The position numbers and the translations under genes are program-made. A stretch of 64,000 nt of DNA from Pyronema omphalodes (lineage: Eukaryota; Ascomycota; Pezizomycetes; Pezizales; Pyronemataceae), in the NCBI GenBank assembly GCA_024516155.1, contig JAJJXM010000024.1, positions 124,001-188,000 of the forward strand, in the 5' to 3' direction. The notes under the pieces were generated by a model. That model did not search any database. It saw only the letters and a list, made by a program, of their open reading frames with translations, and had not been told where the DNA came from. This document shows, in pieces, positions 22,125 to 32,775 of this stretch; position 1 is the first letter of the stretch, and every line of letters starts with the position of its first letter.

Positions 22125-25100
22125 CTAACAGAATCCCAACTCCACAACCTCCCTTCCAATCTCCATCGGCACAACTACCGGAACGCCCCCAGTAAGCGCC
22201 ATCAGCACCCTTCTCATCTGTCTCTCTCCATCCCCCTTCATATCCCTCTTCCATCTCATCCCTCCCATAACCACCATCAAAGCCGTCAACCCATCTATAT
22301 TCCTAACCTCCCTCTCCACTCCCCTCTCCACCAACACCTCCACCACCCCCGCCCACCCAACATTCCCTACCACATGATGCAACACCGTATTCCCCAGTTC
22401 ATCTCTCCTCCCTAAATCCGCACCCGCATCCAGCAAAGCGTTCACAACCTCAATCCTTTCCTCCTCCGTAAGCCCGTCATATGAATCCTTCTCCCTACTT
22501 CCTCCGGCTGCGTAAAATAACGGCGTACACCCGAACTGGTCGACAGCGTTTTCATCGGCGCCGTGTTGGAGGAGAAGTTCCAGAACGGAAAGATTCCCGC
22601 AACGGGAAGCGAGATGCAGGGGAGTTTGGAGTTGCTTGTTACGGCAGGAAATGGAGGCGCCGGAGGTTAGGAGGAGGTGGGCGAGGGTGAGACTGCTTGG
22701 GTGAGAGGAGATGGAGAGATGTAGGGGAGATTGCCCGAGGAAGTTGTGGTTGCTGCCGTGGTAGATGGTGTTGGTGCTATGTCCGAGGGAGAGGAGATAG
22801 GATACTAGGGAGGGGTTGCTGGAGAGGATGGCGAGGTGAAGGGGGGTTATGGGTTCTGGTTGCGGTTGTGGGTCTGGCTCGTTGACGTCGAGATCCATGG
22901 CATCGGGATTGGGTTGCTTTTGCGAGATGAAGAACGACGCAGCGGTGGTGTGTCCAAAGAAACAGGCCAGATGAAGAGATGATGGTTTCGGGGTATTACG
23001 ACCCCAGTGTAGGGTGGTGTTGAATATTGTGACTACAACTGGAATTGCCGCAGGGTTCGAAAGGAGAGATATCATAGTATCTGCAGTGAACTCTTCCTCG
23101 CTGTCCCCGATATATGGATGAAGTTGCTTTTCTGTGTGGTGGTAAAGGGATTCGAATCTTCCAGCCTCCTGTTTCTGAATTTCCGGGTCGGTGCTTAACC
23201 ATTCGATATATCTACAAAGAGTTCTAACATGATAACCATGATTTAGGGAAAGGTGTTCCGGGATGGAGTCATTAACCTCAAGAAACTCATATACAGTATA
23301 ATGAGCCAATCTGAACTTGAAAATAATCCCACTCCAAGTTTCGATCTTTTCAATCATGATAAGACCCCCACATATATCCACGATTGTATCACCATGTGGG
23401 ATTGAATCTGCATCATACATGAAAACTGCATCGTCTATTGAGATTGCAAGTCTGGTGGCTTCCACATCTAGTTGATTTTCGCTGTTACAAACCCAGGAAA
23501 GTGTTCGGAATGCATGTTCGCAGGTTTCGGTATCGCTGCGGATACTGTCGATGATACGCTGGTACATCGCTTCTAGGGTATTGCCTTTTTGTGTCGACAT
23601 GATGCTGATGTCTGCTAATGCTTTGGAGATCGCCGTTGCTGTTATCTGTCGACTGACGAAGAGAACGAAAAGCTTTGCGAGTAGAAACCTAAGCGTACAT
23701 CATTATCAGCCGTGCACAATACCTTTTTGGAAGTAGCATGATACTGACATCCCGTCCATATTATCCGCCACTGTATCGATAATCATATCCATATTCAATT
23801 TCTCGCTCTCATTAACAATCCTAACTGTTCGCGCACTCGCAGCCAACCGTTCCTTCGCATACAACCTAACATCCCCTATATCCGGCACCACATCCATCTG
23901 TACCGCATCCTGAAATGTGCTTCTAACATCCTCTGAATGTGGCCGACTTGTTAAAAATAATTCACATCCTGCGTTCTTTAGTTCCTCCAGCAGAGTTAGT
24001 ATTTCAATTCGCTGGTTGTCGATATCAGTTTCATCTAGCGCGTCACAGATAATGAATGTTCGTCGACCTAGGTCGTTGAAGCGCGCCGGCATGGAAAGTA
24101 AGATCTCGTGGAGAATCTCGCCATTGGGTTTTCCTGATGCCCGATGTCGGTCATAGAGGGATAAAACTTCCGATGGAAGCGAGGGAAGTTGACTTAAGAG
24201 CTGCTTGGTGAGAATCGCAAGGATGTCGAGTGGTGTTTGAGTTGCTTGGTCGGAGAAACTGAAGTAGATGTATGCGACGGCATGATGGTTGGGTTGGCTT
24301 AAGAGGTCGTCGATGACGACGGATGTTAATACCGTTTTCCCCGCGCCGGCTATGACGTACCACGCGTTAGCCTACAATCTATAACATGCAATACAGTCGA
24401 CTGTAGGGTGATAACCTACGAATTCCACAACCTAATAATACTGGTGATCCGGCTTTTGATATCCATTGTTGATATTCTGGCGTTTCGAATACCCATTTGA
24501 CGGTACCTTCCTTTCGCTGTGAACCGATATGGACGTGTCGTGAGTTGACGGGCTCCTTAAAGATCCATTGGATAACCTTTTCACGTTTCTTCTCTGCTCA
24601 ACATAACCCCAGTCAGCATCACTACCCGCCACAAAAAATAAAAAATAAAAAATAAGAAAAATAAAGAAAAGCCAAACAAACCCATCAGTCTTTCCCCCTC
24701 TCTTTTCCTCTCCTCCTCGACCCTCTTTCTCTCCTCTTCTTGCCTCAATCTCTCCCTTCTCGCCTCCCCTCTGTCAATCTTCATCTCCCCCCTCTCCCTA
24801 CCCCCCTCTATAACCTCTACCTTCTGTCTCCCCTCCATCTCTCTTAACACATTCCTCCCCGCTTCCGCTTTTATTCTTTCCTCCTCCTGCCGTTCCGCTT
24901 CTAAAACCACAACCGCCATTCCTAACACCGTAACCAAATTCGCAATTCCAGTCACCATTTTCTCCATTTCATCTTCATTCAACGGCCATCTTAATCTTCC
25001 TATCTGGCCTCGGAGCTTCCCCTTCCACCCCCCGCCTCCACTGTGGAGTTTAGTTTCCAAGGATTGAAGCTTGGAAAGACAGGTGTTTAGATCGGTTTGT

Positions 25101-25303
25101 ATGGTGGTGAGAATTGCTGGTGGTGCATGTTGGCTTGTGGGGTTGTTGAAACGGGATTGCAGAAGCTGTAGGATCTCGGATAGTGATTGGAGCTTGGTTT
25201 GAAGGGTTGATACGGAGGAGGGGGCACTTTTGATTTGGGAGATCAGTTGGAGGAGTTTGAAGATTACTGCGGGGAGGGCTAGGGTGAGACCGGCGATATC
25301 CAT
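22125..25303 (-). CDS. NACHT-ankyrin STAND receptor (NLR-like) with fungal N-terminal domain
   Basis: Four exons (25303-24682, 24593-24420, 24349-23749, 23688-22125) join in frame to 986 residues; introns are 88, 70 and 60 nt. Residues 1-207 form the helical fungal N-terminal domain of STAND proteins (Helo-like_N type), ending in a charged Glu/Arg coiled coil. The linker REKVIQWIF...GTVKWVFETPEYQQW leads to NACHT: Walker A GIPGAGKT (264-271, rebuilt exactly across intron 2), Walker B FIICDALDE (364-372), and TSRPH (about 400-404). A helical segment with NMDGMFLLAKL and a winged-helix-like region follow, then six or so ankyrin repeats from about 705 to the end (SPLHLSIS, TPLHLASRCGN, TPLFYAAGG). 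Such proteins sense ligands and oligomerise on nucleotide binding, controlling incompatibility or defence. All key residues are present, so it looks intact. Confidence 0.93.
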
Positions 25304-26017
25304 TGCTATGTTAGGGGGGTATTTGGTGGGGGAGGATTTGGGGGGGGGGGGGCTTGGTTATATGTATCTACATTTTTTTTTTGAAGGAGGAGGAGGAAAG
25401 ACGAAGATATGTGGATAGGGATACGTCTATGGTGTTTAGGCTGAGTTAAGGTATGTTTCTATTTTTGGTTTTTAGTTCTTAGTTTCGGAACCGCGAAAAG
25501 ATCGTGGGATACAAGGCGCGGCGGTAAAACATCAGGCTAGAGTTTCACCAACTCTGGTATGGTGCTAACTACATACAGAAATCATTGCATGATGCCTCGT
25601 GAAGATCTGCGCGCCTACATATCTTAACCCTTCATATCTCGCTCCAACCAAAAATCAGAAAACTTCAACGAAGTCGACTGGTGTTGCTGGGTATAATGGA
25701 ACACCCGCTAGAATATATCGTCAATCATAAGGTATCGGATTCCACGAAGTACATATACAGACGCATAGTAACGAATACTTGAGTGGATTCTCTCATATCG
25801 CGGCTATGTAGCCTTACTCCATAATTTCATTTGCAAAGCGATAGTATATCCTACATCCAAACCCCGAAAGAATAAAAAAAAACAGTTCCCAAAACGCCAT
25901 TCAGTATCCAGCTCAACCAAACGAGCGACTCTACAAGAAAATGTAAATCCCCGAGAAACAAACAAAAAACCCACAGAATAAATAAAAAGAGAGGCAAAGG
26001 CACCATCCGACATGCCC
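25304..26017. other. intergenic region
   Basis: Promoter of the NACHT-ankyrin gene, with a G-run at 25341-25350 and a T-run at about 25373-25381. Nothing else is visible. Confidence 0.5.
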
Positions 26018-26629
26018 TCAAGTCTTAACACCTCTCCCTACATCCATCGCCGTATGCTGATGAACCTGGTGATGCATAGCCGCCCTCTGCACCTGTAACT
26101 GCAATCGTAATCCCTGTCCCTGCCCCCCCGCCGAAATCGCTTCAGTACCAGAATCCTCCTTCCTCTCCTCTTCGCTATCAGTATCAGTGTCCATTACATG
26201 CACCATACTCCTCTCCACAGTCCTCGTCATATCCCAATCTTTCCCCGTAGAATAAACCCTCGCAAACCCACCCCTATCTTCCTCCAATGAATCCAATGAA
26301 TCATCAGGACTCCAAGAGCAAGGATTCCAAGCATTCCACTGCCCAGGACTAGTAGCACTGGAAATAGCACTTCCCGAGCCCCCCTCGGACTCGCTGGGCG
26401 TCGGTGAGAATGTTGTGCTGTAACTACTGGATATAACCTCTGGGATATCGGAGAAGGTTACGACGCGACGAGGGGTGGATGGGACGAGGTTTTTATTTTG
26501 CGGGGAGGGGGCGGGGATATGGAGGTGCGAGACCCGTGGGAAATTGGCGGGTTGGAGTGAAGTTCCAGAGGTGTTGTGCGATTGGAGAAGTGGTGTGGGG
26601 AGGGTTAGTTTGGGTCGTTTTTGTGGCAT
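26018..26629 (-). CDS. hypothetical disordered protein
   Basis: Single-exon frame of 203 residues from a good ATG (MPQKRPKLTLPTPLLQ). Proline/serine-rich N-terminus with a basic KRPK cluster, a RRVVTFSDIPEVISSSYSTTFSPTPSE segment, a Trp-containing WNAWNPCSWSPDDSLDSLEED patch, an acidic DTDTDSEEERKEDS stretch and a Gln/His-rich end. It has the look of a regulated disordered protein with many possible phosphosites. No domain recognised. Confidence 0.55.
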   Translation of the reverse strand: MPQKRPKLTLPTPLLQSHNTSGTSLQPANFPRVSHLHIPAPSPQNKNLVPSTPRRVVTFSDIPEVISSSYSTTFSPTPSESEGGSGSAISSATSPGQWNAWNPCSWSPDDSLDSLEEDRGGFARVYSTGKDWDMTRTVERSMVHVMDTDTDSEEERKEDSGTEAISAGGQGQGLRLQLQVQRAAMHHQVHQHTAMDVGRGVKT

Positions 26630-27697
26630 TGGTTATGAGTGCGGTGGGTTTTGGTGGTTGTAGCTTTTGTTGCGGCGGGATTTATGAATGGTGGGAATGG
26701 GTTTGGAATAGGAGTGTAGGAGAAAGAGAGGAAAGAGAGAAGGAAGGAAGGAAGGGAGGATTAGAAACAGTGGGACGACAGGAGATAGACGATATGTGAA
26801 CGATAGACAATAACGCCAATGTACCCCCCCTCCTCCCTCCCACCTTCCTTCCTTCCTTCGCATTTCCACCATATACGCTTATCTTTTCTATCTATTCTCG
26901 GAATCAGCCCCAGTCAAGTCATATCAGCTGCTAGAAAACTAGAAAAACTAGAATAAGTCCAGTCAAGTTCATTGGTTCCCTGCGATTCAGGTCCAAATAA
27001 GGAGAAGATCAGCAATGCATTGGGTATGGTCTGTGACGCCATAAAAAAATAAAAAAATGTGACGATATTATTTTTAGAAATAAGGTACACTGTATGTACA
27101 CGTGGGTACGTTTTGACTTTGTTGATCGTTTGTCGTATACATGGTGCCATAGTAACGAGTTACAGTGTTTGTGAGTTTGGAATAAATCGGGAATATCGGG
27201 CTGGATGAATATGATGGATATGATGGATATATTGAAGTCGGTCGCCTGTCGCCTGTCGCGGATAATTTTCACATCGGCCGCGTTTTGGCGGCGAAGAGCA
27301 AAGAGGTGGAAAAGGTTCGCGGGTGCTCTAAAAGGTTGCGGACGACGAAGGAGCAAAGGAAGTCGTTATCAGATTAATCTTATCTAATCTTGATTTAAGA
27401 CTGGTTCTGAGCATGTGTGGCTGCCAGGCCAAATGGGTTTCCATGGGATGACGGAACAAAACCAACAGATACATGTGTACTTCGGAGTAGATGCATACAC
27501 GGTGATAGAACAGAATTTCGGAATACATTCAGCGTGGCCAGTATAGTGTAAGCCTTCTATAAGATTTTTAAACATAAGAAGAGCATCTATATACGGCGGC
27601 GTGACCGTGATCCGAACGGTTTTCGTACGCGAAATATGTACAAACCCTTTTATAAGGGTATTTTCATGCAAACGCGAAAAAACTTGTTATGCATACC
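26630..27697. other. intergenic region
   Basis: Purine/pyrimidine-skewed patches (26720-26765 and 26825-26860), a short (ATGATGGAT)-like repeat near 27207-27232 and a CGCCTGT repeat near 27242-27257. No gene supported. Confidence 0.45.
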
Positions 27698-27709
27698 CCT
27701 ATACAGAGG
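27698..27709 (+). repeat. left 12-bp inverted repeat around the pogo-derived gene
   Basis: CCTATACAGAGG, the exact reverse complement of 28960-28971. It reads CCTATA followed by CAGAGG; pogo-family elements insert at TA and their ends begin with CAG, so the element would start at 27704. Confidence 0.55.
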
Positions 27710-27854
27710 TGTGGCTAAATGCGGCTAAATGTGCGGCTGAGCATCAAGGCACAAGCCATCATGTCATCGCCCCTTTCGTCGACCGTGTAGGCCAGCAACA
27801 TCAACCATACCTACACAAACCACCCCATCTCTGTATCAGTGCGCGTCGTCAAAC

Positions 27855-28831
27855 ATGCAGACCAAAAAAACCCGAAAGACATGGAGCGACAACGAAAAAA
27901 AGCAGCTTTGCGAGTTTGTAAAGGCGTGGACAGAGAGCCATGGACGGAAGCCAGAATGGCGCGAGGTTAAACGATGGTGGGAGGCTGACCACCCAGAGAA
28001 GGTATGAGACCAGTTACTTCCTTGCTTGTGTTAGCAAACGCGCTTGCAAAAACCTAACCACAAATACCATTATTTTTTTTCTCGCTCAACAAGGAATTTC
28101 AATTTTCTTACTACTAACAATGAAAATAATAGACTATCAGTCAATCGACACTTTCTTTGATTATAAGAAATTCTGATGAGTATATTAATTCTCGTCACCC
28201 CAACCGGCTCCGTCATCGCTCTGTACAATTCCCTCGTTTACACGATGCGCTATATGCATGGATGAGGGAAAATGAACATCATACCAAAATAACCGGTCCT
28301 ATTCTACGAGAAAAAGCTAAAGAACTCTTCCCACAGCTATACCCAGGCGAGGAAATGCTCAAATTCTCCAACGGTTGGCTTGATGGTTGGAAACAACAAT
28401 ACGGTATCAAAGTCGGGAATTCTCGTACTCTGGTAGACGAACAAATTGAAACTCCACATCCAGATCTTAGAGCTGCTCCGGTTTGACTTCCTGCCTCTCT
28501 ATCTATCTTTCTCCCAGCCTACTAACGGAAATAGACAACATATGTTCCTCCAAATCATCCGGCACCAGAACCGCCATTGGAAGAAAGCTCCCTGGGGGAA
28601 ACAGATGAACAACCCAGCCTGGAGCCAAAAGTGACACTGCTGGAGGCCGTCAACTCCTTGGAGAAACTGTTGATTTGGGATGAACAACAGGAGGGAAGAG
28701 ATAAAGACCCGAAAGTAGCGGAGGCGCTATGGACTATAGAAAGAGACCTGCGTAGACGTCGTATGAGGGAAATAACTACTATGCAGAGAATGCGATTGGA
28801 GGATTTCTTTGTGAATCCTACGTATGTATAG
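27855..28831 (+). CDS. pogo-transposase-derived CENP-B-type DNA-binding protein lacking the DDE domain
   Basis: Exons 27855-28001, 28133-28480 and 28535-28831 are joined by two phase-0 introns (131 and 54 nt) to give 263 residues. Residues 8-65 match the CENP-B N-terminal helix-turn-helix (WSDNEKKQLCEFVKAW, recognition helix SQSTLSLII). Residues 82-140 match the CENP-B-type/Tc5 HTH (FPRLHDALYAWMREN...ILREKAKELFP...NGWLDGWKQQYGIK). The C-terminal LLEAVNSLEKLLIWDEQQE and basic tail ending RMRLEDFF (250-257) recall the pogo transposase tail with its PCNA-binding QxxLxxFF motif, here with Arg in place of Gln. The roughly 200-residue DDE catalytic core is absent between the two. Either a domesticated DNA-binding protein or an internally deleted transposon product; intact frame and splice sites favour an expressed protein. 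Confidence 0.8.
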
Positions 28832-28959
28832 ATATTAGACAGATTCAGAGTAATAGGATGAGAGAAGCGTGCGAAGGTTTAAATCCTTACACTCTGACGT
28901 CCCCATCAACGGTAGTCACTTGCGCCAAAGCGCCAAAGGAAACCTCCATATAAGAATAC

Positions 28960-28971
28960 CCTCTGTATAGG
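28960..28971 (-). repeat. right 12-bp inverted repeat around the pogo-derived gene
   Basis: CCTCTGTATAGG, exact inverse of 27698-27709. Removing the interval 27704-28965 plus one TA copy would restore CCTATATAGG, a palindromic TA target. Confidence 0.55.
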
Positions 28972-29323
28972 CGTCGACCGTTCACTCCAGAAGAATCCCT
29001 GTAAAGAAGCTTTGTTTTATCACGCGTTACCAGGCGCTTGTCTCGTTCCTGCTCCCTTATACAGACGCGCTTTGATCTCGCTAGCTGATCAATCGTGACT
29101 CAATGAATTAATTTGATGATGACTGAACATATTCCACGTACAGAAAACGTTCAATCCATTATCCTCTACTCATTCATCTCAGTCCGCAATTCAAATGCAC
29201 ATCAATTAATAAACCATCGTACTCTACTATGTACTCATTCATTAACCAAGTACCGTCCGTAAAGCCACCTACCGCATCTCCCCCTTTTCCCAGTCCCTTA
29301 AATCTAAACCCTTCTCTTCCCCC

Positions 29324-30046
29324 TTATCTAAACCAAACCCACAAAGCCCTAGTAACCCAAAACGCAGCCCTCACAACCGCCACCAATAAATGAATGCTTA
29401 AACACGTAAAAATCACCCATCCGGCAATACCCGCACCATGAGGGATTATATTGATCTGTGACCACATCGAGGCTGGTGGCATACGTTGACAATCACCGTT
29501 TGGGAGTTCCTCGTAGGAGTGTGGACAGGTGCTTGTGGGTTCCCATGGATTGGAGGTTGACGCTTCGTGGAGGTGCTGGAGGAGTGGGTGGAGAGGCTGG
29601 AGGGGTTAGTAAGTAGGTATGCTGCCGAGGGTGGGGAGGGCTTGGTGCTGGGGGCCCGGTGGAGGGTGCGGGGAATGGCTTGGTGGAGATGGGGAGGGTG
29701 CGGATAGAAGGTATACCTTGGATCCGTCGCCGGAACGTTTGGACATAATATCATCTAATGCAACACGCAGAAGATCTGGTTTCTGTTTGGAACTGGTTCG
29801 GACTTTTGAGGATTTCTTGGAGTTCTTTGGCTTCTGGGGCTTGAACCATTGCGGGGAGCTGTTGGCCTTTCTCACTTTGTGTTGTGGTTTCGGCATCCAA
29901 GGCCTTGGTGCATCTGCATTTTTCGGCGGGATGGGCTTGTTTGGCTTGCTTGGTTTGTTGTTGAGTTTTTTAGACATATGTTGCCTCTGTGCTGTATTCG
30001 GTTTCTTGGGTTTCTTGGATTGGGTATTAGAATTGATGGTGCTCAT
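29324..30046 (-). CDS. basic Lys/Pro-rich protein with C-terminal membrane helix
   Basis: Exons 30046-29717 and 29596-29324 join across a 120-nt phase-0 intron (GTATAC...branch ACTAAC...CCAG) to give 200 residues. Residues 1-110 are extremely Lys/Pro/Ser/Gln-rich (SKKPKKPNTAQ, NKPSKPNKPIPPKN), suggesting a disordered cationic segment. C134 and C146 lie in a short linker (TSTCPHSYEELPNGDC). About 164-186 (GAGIAGWVIFTCLSIHLLVAVVR) is a membrane helix, followed by an aromatic tail (AAFWVTRALWVWFR). A single-pass protein with a long basic domain on one side is predicted. No family recognised. The second exon is supported by the branch point and the hydrophobic helix ending at the stop. Confidence 0.6.
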
Positions 30047-31957
30047 GGTTATGATTGTGCTTATAGGAGATGTGAATAGGGATTTTGTATGGGCTGAGGA
30101 AAAGTTGAAGTGCTGCAGTTTGTCGAGTGTAGGTTAAGGAAGTGACGGAGTGAAGGTTGGTGGCGAGGTTTGAATGCGGAGGCGGTTGGCGTAATGAGGG
30201 GATCCACGGAGGGGGTCCAGTTGGATTCGAAGCGGAGTTTGGTGTTTTTAATGACTTTGATGCGGATACATACCGAGTCATTGTTTGTGAATGGACAATT
30301 GATCATGATTGATCATCATCGATTGTTTGTCAGCATGACAATTGGACTTTTGGATATTTATAGCGTGATTGTGTAACTTGTTGAGAAACTGTGGAACTCG
30401 TGATTTTAATGGGGAAATATATGAGTTGTTGTCGGTACATAATACACGATCTTTGCACTGATGTTTTACATATTGATTGACTGGATGGGAATTGTGAGGC
30501 ATATTAATTGCTATAATATTGTGAATTCGGTCTTTTCGGTGCATGCTAAATGAGTTGGTTGAACACTTGGGAAAGAAAGAGCATAGGAAGTAATGGTTTG
30601 TATACCTACAGTAGCATCGGACTTACCGTTATAATCTGTAAATGAGTATTGTGTGCCTCAACTCCGTAAGTGACTAAGAACGATAATTGTGTATTGAAAA
30701 CTGATAAAAGATTCATCAATTACCTTTTCCGCGCTCTTCTAAAGAAAACAATAATAACCAATACCAAGCTTCGGGGGTTTCACTAGAGATGTCATGATAA
30801 GGTGAAACATCTGTGACGCAAGATGTAAGTGGATCATGAATCTGGTGTTTCGCGTAATTAGCGACACTTACGGTTAGACCCGGAGCTCGCCGGATTACCA
30901 GCGAGCGCTGCAATGATCTCCCCGCCATCTATCGAGTGCAGATCATATCGCTCGCTACATCTCCATCGCCACCTGACGGACAAACTTCGAACAGCTAATA
31001 CTCTTCCAACCGTCCTAATTACTGAGAACATTAAGAACGACGTATAATCTCGTGAAGCCGTCGTATAAACTGCGTTTAGAATCGTATCTTACGCACCACG
31101 TCTTGCTCTTCTGTACCAGAATTACCATTCCCCGGAAAAATCGTGCGTTCACTGACGAACTTCACCTAGGCTGCACTGTATCAAGCACGTCTTTATTGGT
31201 TGACACGAAGGCTCTTTATCATTTCTAATTGCCGTACGATTCGAATGCAAACCGGGAATCCTTTTGATCTGTCTGAAGTACCTGGGTGCATAGCCCCAAG
31301 ACTTCGACGTTTGCTGGATCATAGACGTTCTTTAATCTTCACCGCTTGAACGCCTCCTTCCGCAGCTCCGGTGAATCCTCCGCACCTGTGAACATGCATC
31401 GCTGTATTGCAACCAGCCTCTTCATCTCGACCGCGTCTGGATGTAGGATACAACCGTACGGGTACCTGAGCTAGGTGAATTGAGCTTCTTGGTACCTGCA
31501 TTCCATTCGAGAGCCTGGGATATCTTTGCTGTCTGGCTCGTTTAACAGCTCTCGTGGTACATATGGCAAGATACGTAGCATGCGAATCGCGGAGTGCGTC
31601 CGCACATCGCCGCATGGCGAGCACCTCTCTGGGTGTCGCTAGTTCTCGTATCGGTTAAACCCGCACTCAACGGTACCCTGGGGGTCACTCGAATTCTCTG
31701 GGCATTCGCTAGTGTTGCCTTTTTATCGCAAAACCTACATGCGAGTATTGCGATAGAAGCCAGAAAAAAAACCAACCTCTGAGCCAAGAACATTGCGAAC
31801 CATGGGATTTCTTCACCAAGAGTCGTACCTTGCTGGCTGGAAAGACAGCTTATAACCTCGAGCAAACGCACCTTCATTGACCTTCATCAGATCAGCTCAG
31901 CACACGACAATCCTCGGTTTATCAATCTCTAAAAAAGCCTCTTCAATAATATCAACC
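30047..31957. other. long intergenic region
   Basis: No supported gene. A plus-strand frame at 30170-30376 and minus frames at 31319-31877 lack motifs and splice support. 31850-31957 is the promoter and leader of the secreted protease-like gene. Confidence 0.45.
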
Positions 31958-32775
31958 ATGCACGCCTCTTTGATCACTGCCTTGTTCGCGGCTGTCGCTG
32001 CTGCTGCTCCCGCCGTTAAGACCGATGCTCCTGCGGCCCTTCCCAACACCTTGGGACCTCGTATGTGATACCATCATACTTGGTTTAACATTTTCTAATA
32101 ATCACAGTCAACATCGCCATCTCCGGAACCTGCAACTCCACCGAGACCCGCCAGATCGCTGCTGGACTTGACGATGCCGCCGAGCTCGCCACTGTTGCTC
32201 GCGCTTACATCCTCGAGAACGGAAACACCGACCCCTCCTTCGTCAAGTACTTTGGAGTAAACGCCTCCTCCGCTGCTGTCGTTGGAGTCTACGACCGTTT
32301 CCTCCACGGAAACAAGAACGGTGTCCTCATCCGCTGTGACGACATTGATGGAAAGTGGTAAGTAAAACATATATCAACCTATCAAAAACCCATCACTGAC
32401 TTCCATAATAGCGCCAAGAGCCCCACCTGGGCTGGACACCACCGTGGAGACGCCGCTCCCTCCGAGACCGTCATCTGCGGACCCTCCTACCTCGAGCGTC
32501 TCTACCTCCCCCTCATGTGCTCTCGCGGATACCAGGTCTCTAAGAGCAAGCTCAACCTCTTCTGGGGATCCGACCTTCTCCACCGCTTGTTCCATGTTCC
32601 CGCCGTCTCTGAGGACAACGTCGAGCACGTCAAGGGTGCCGACGGATACGAGGGAACCTTGAAGCTCGCCGAGTCCAACGACCCCCGCACTGTCATCAAC
32701 TCTGACGGTATTCAGTACTTTGCCTTGGAGGTTTACGCTAACACCGTTGCTGCCCCTGGTGTTGGATGCTTGTAA
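31958..32775 (+). CDS. secreted metalloprotease-like protein with altered zinc motif
   Basis: Exons 31958-32060, 32108-32357 and 32412-32775 (introns 47 and 54 nt, canonical) give 238 residues. Residues 1-18 are a signal peptide (LITALFAAVAAAAPA), so the protein is secreted. The mature part (NIAISGTCNSTETRQIAAGLDDAAELATVARAYI) and SDLLHRLFHVPAV...GYEGTLKLAESNDPRTVINSDGIQYFALEVYA resemble fungal zinc-peptidase-like proteins annotated as putative peptidase domain proteins. The place of the HExxH helix is H175-R-L-F-H179: both potential zinc-binding His remain but the catalytic Glu is Arg. Cysteines occur in likely pairs (GTC, RCD, GKC, ICG, MCS, GCL). Codon use is strongly biased to C-ending codons, suggesting high expression. 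The family link is by pattern. Confidence 0.85.
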
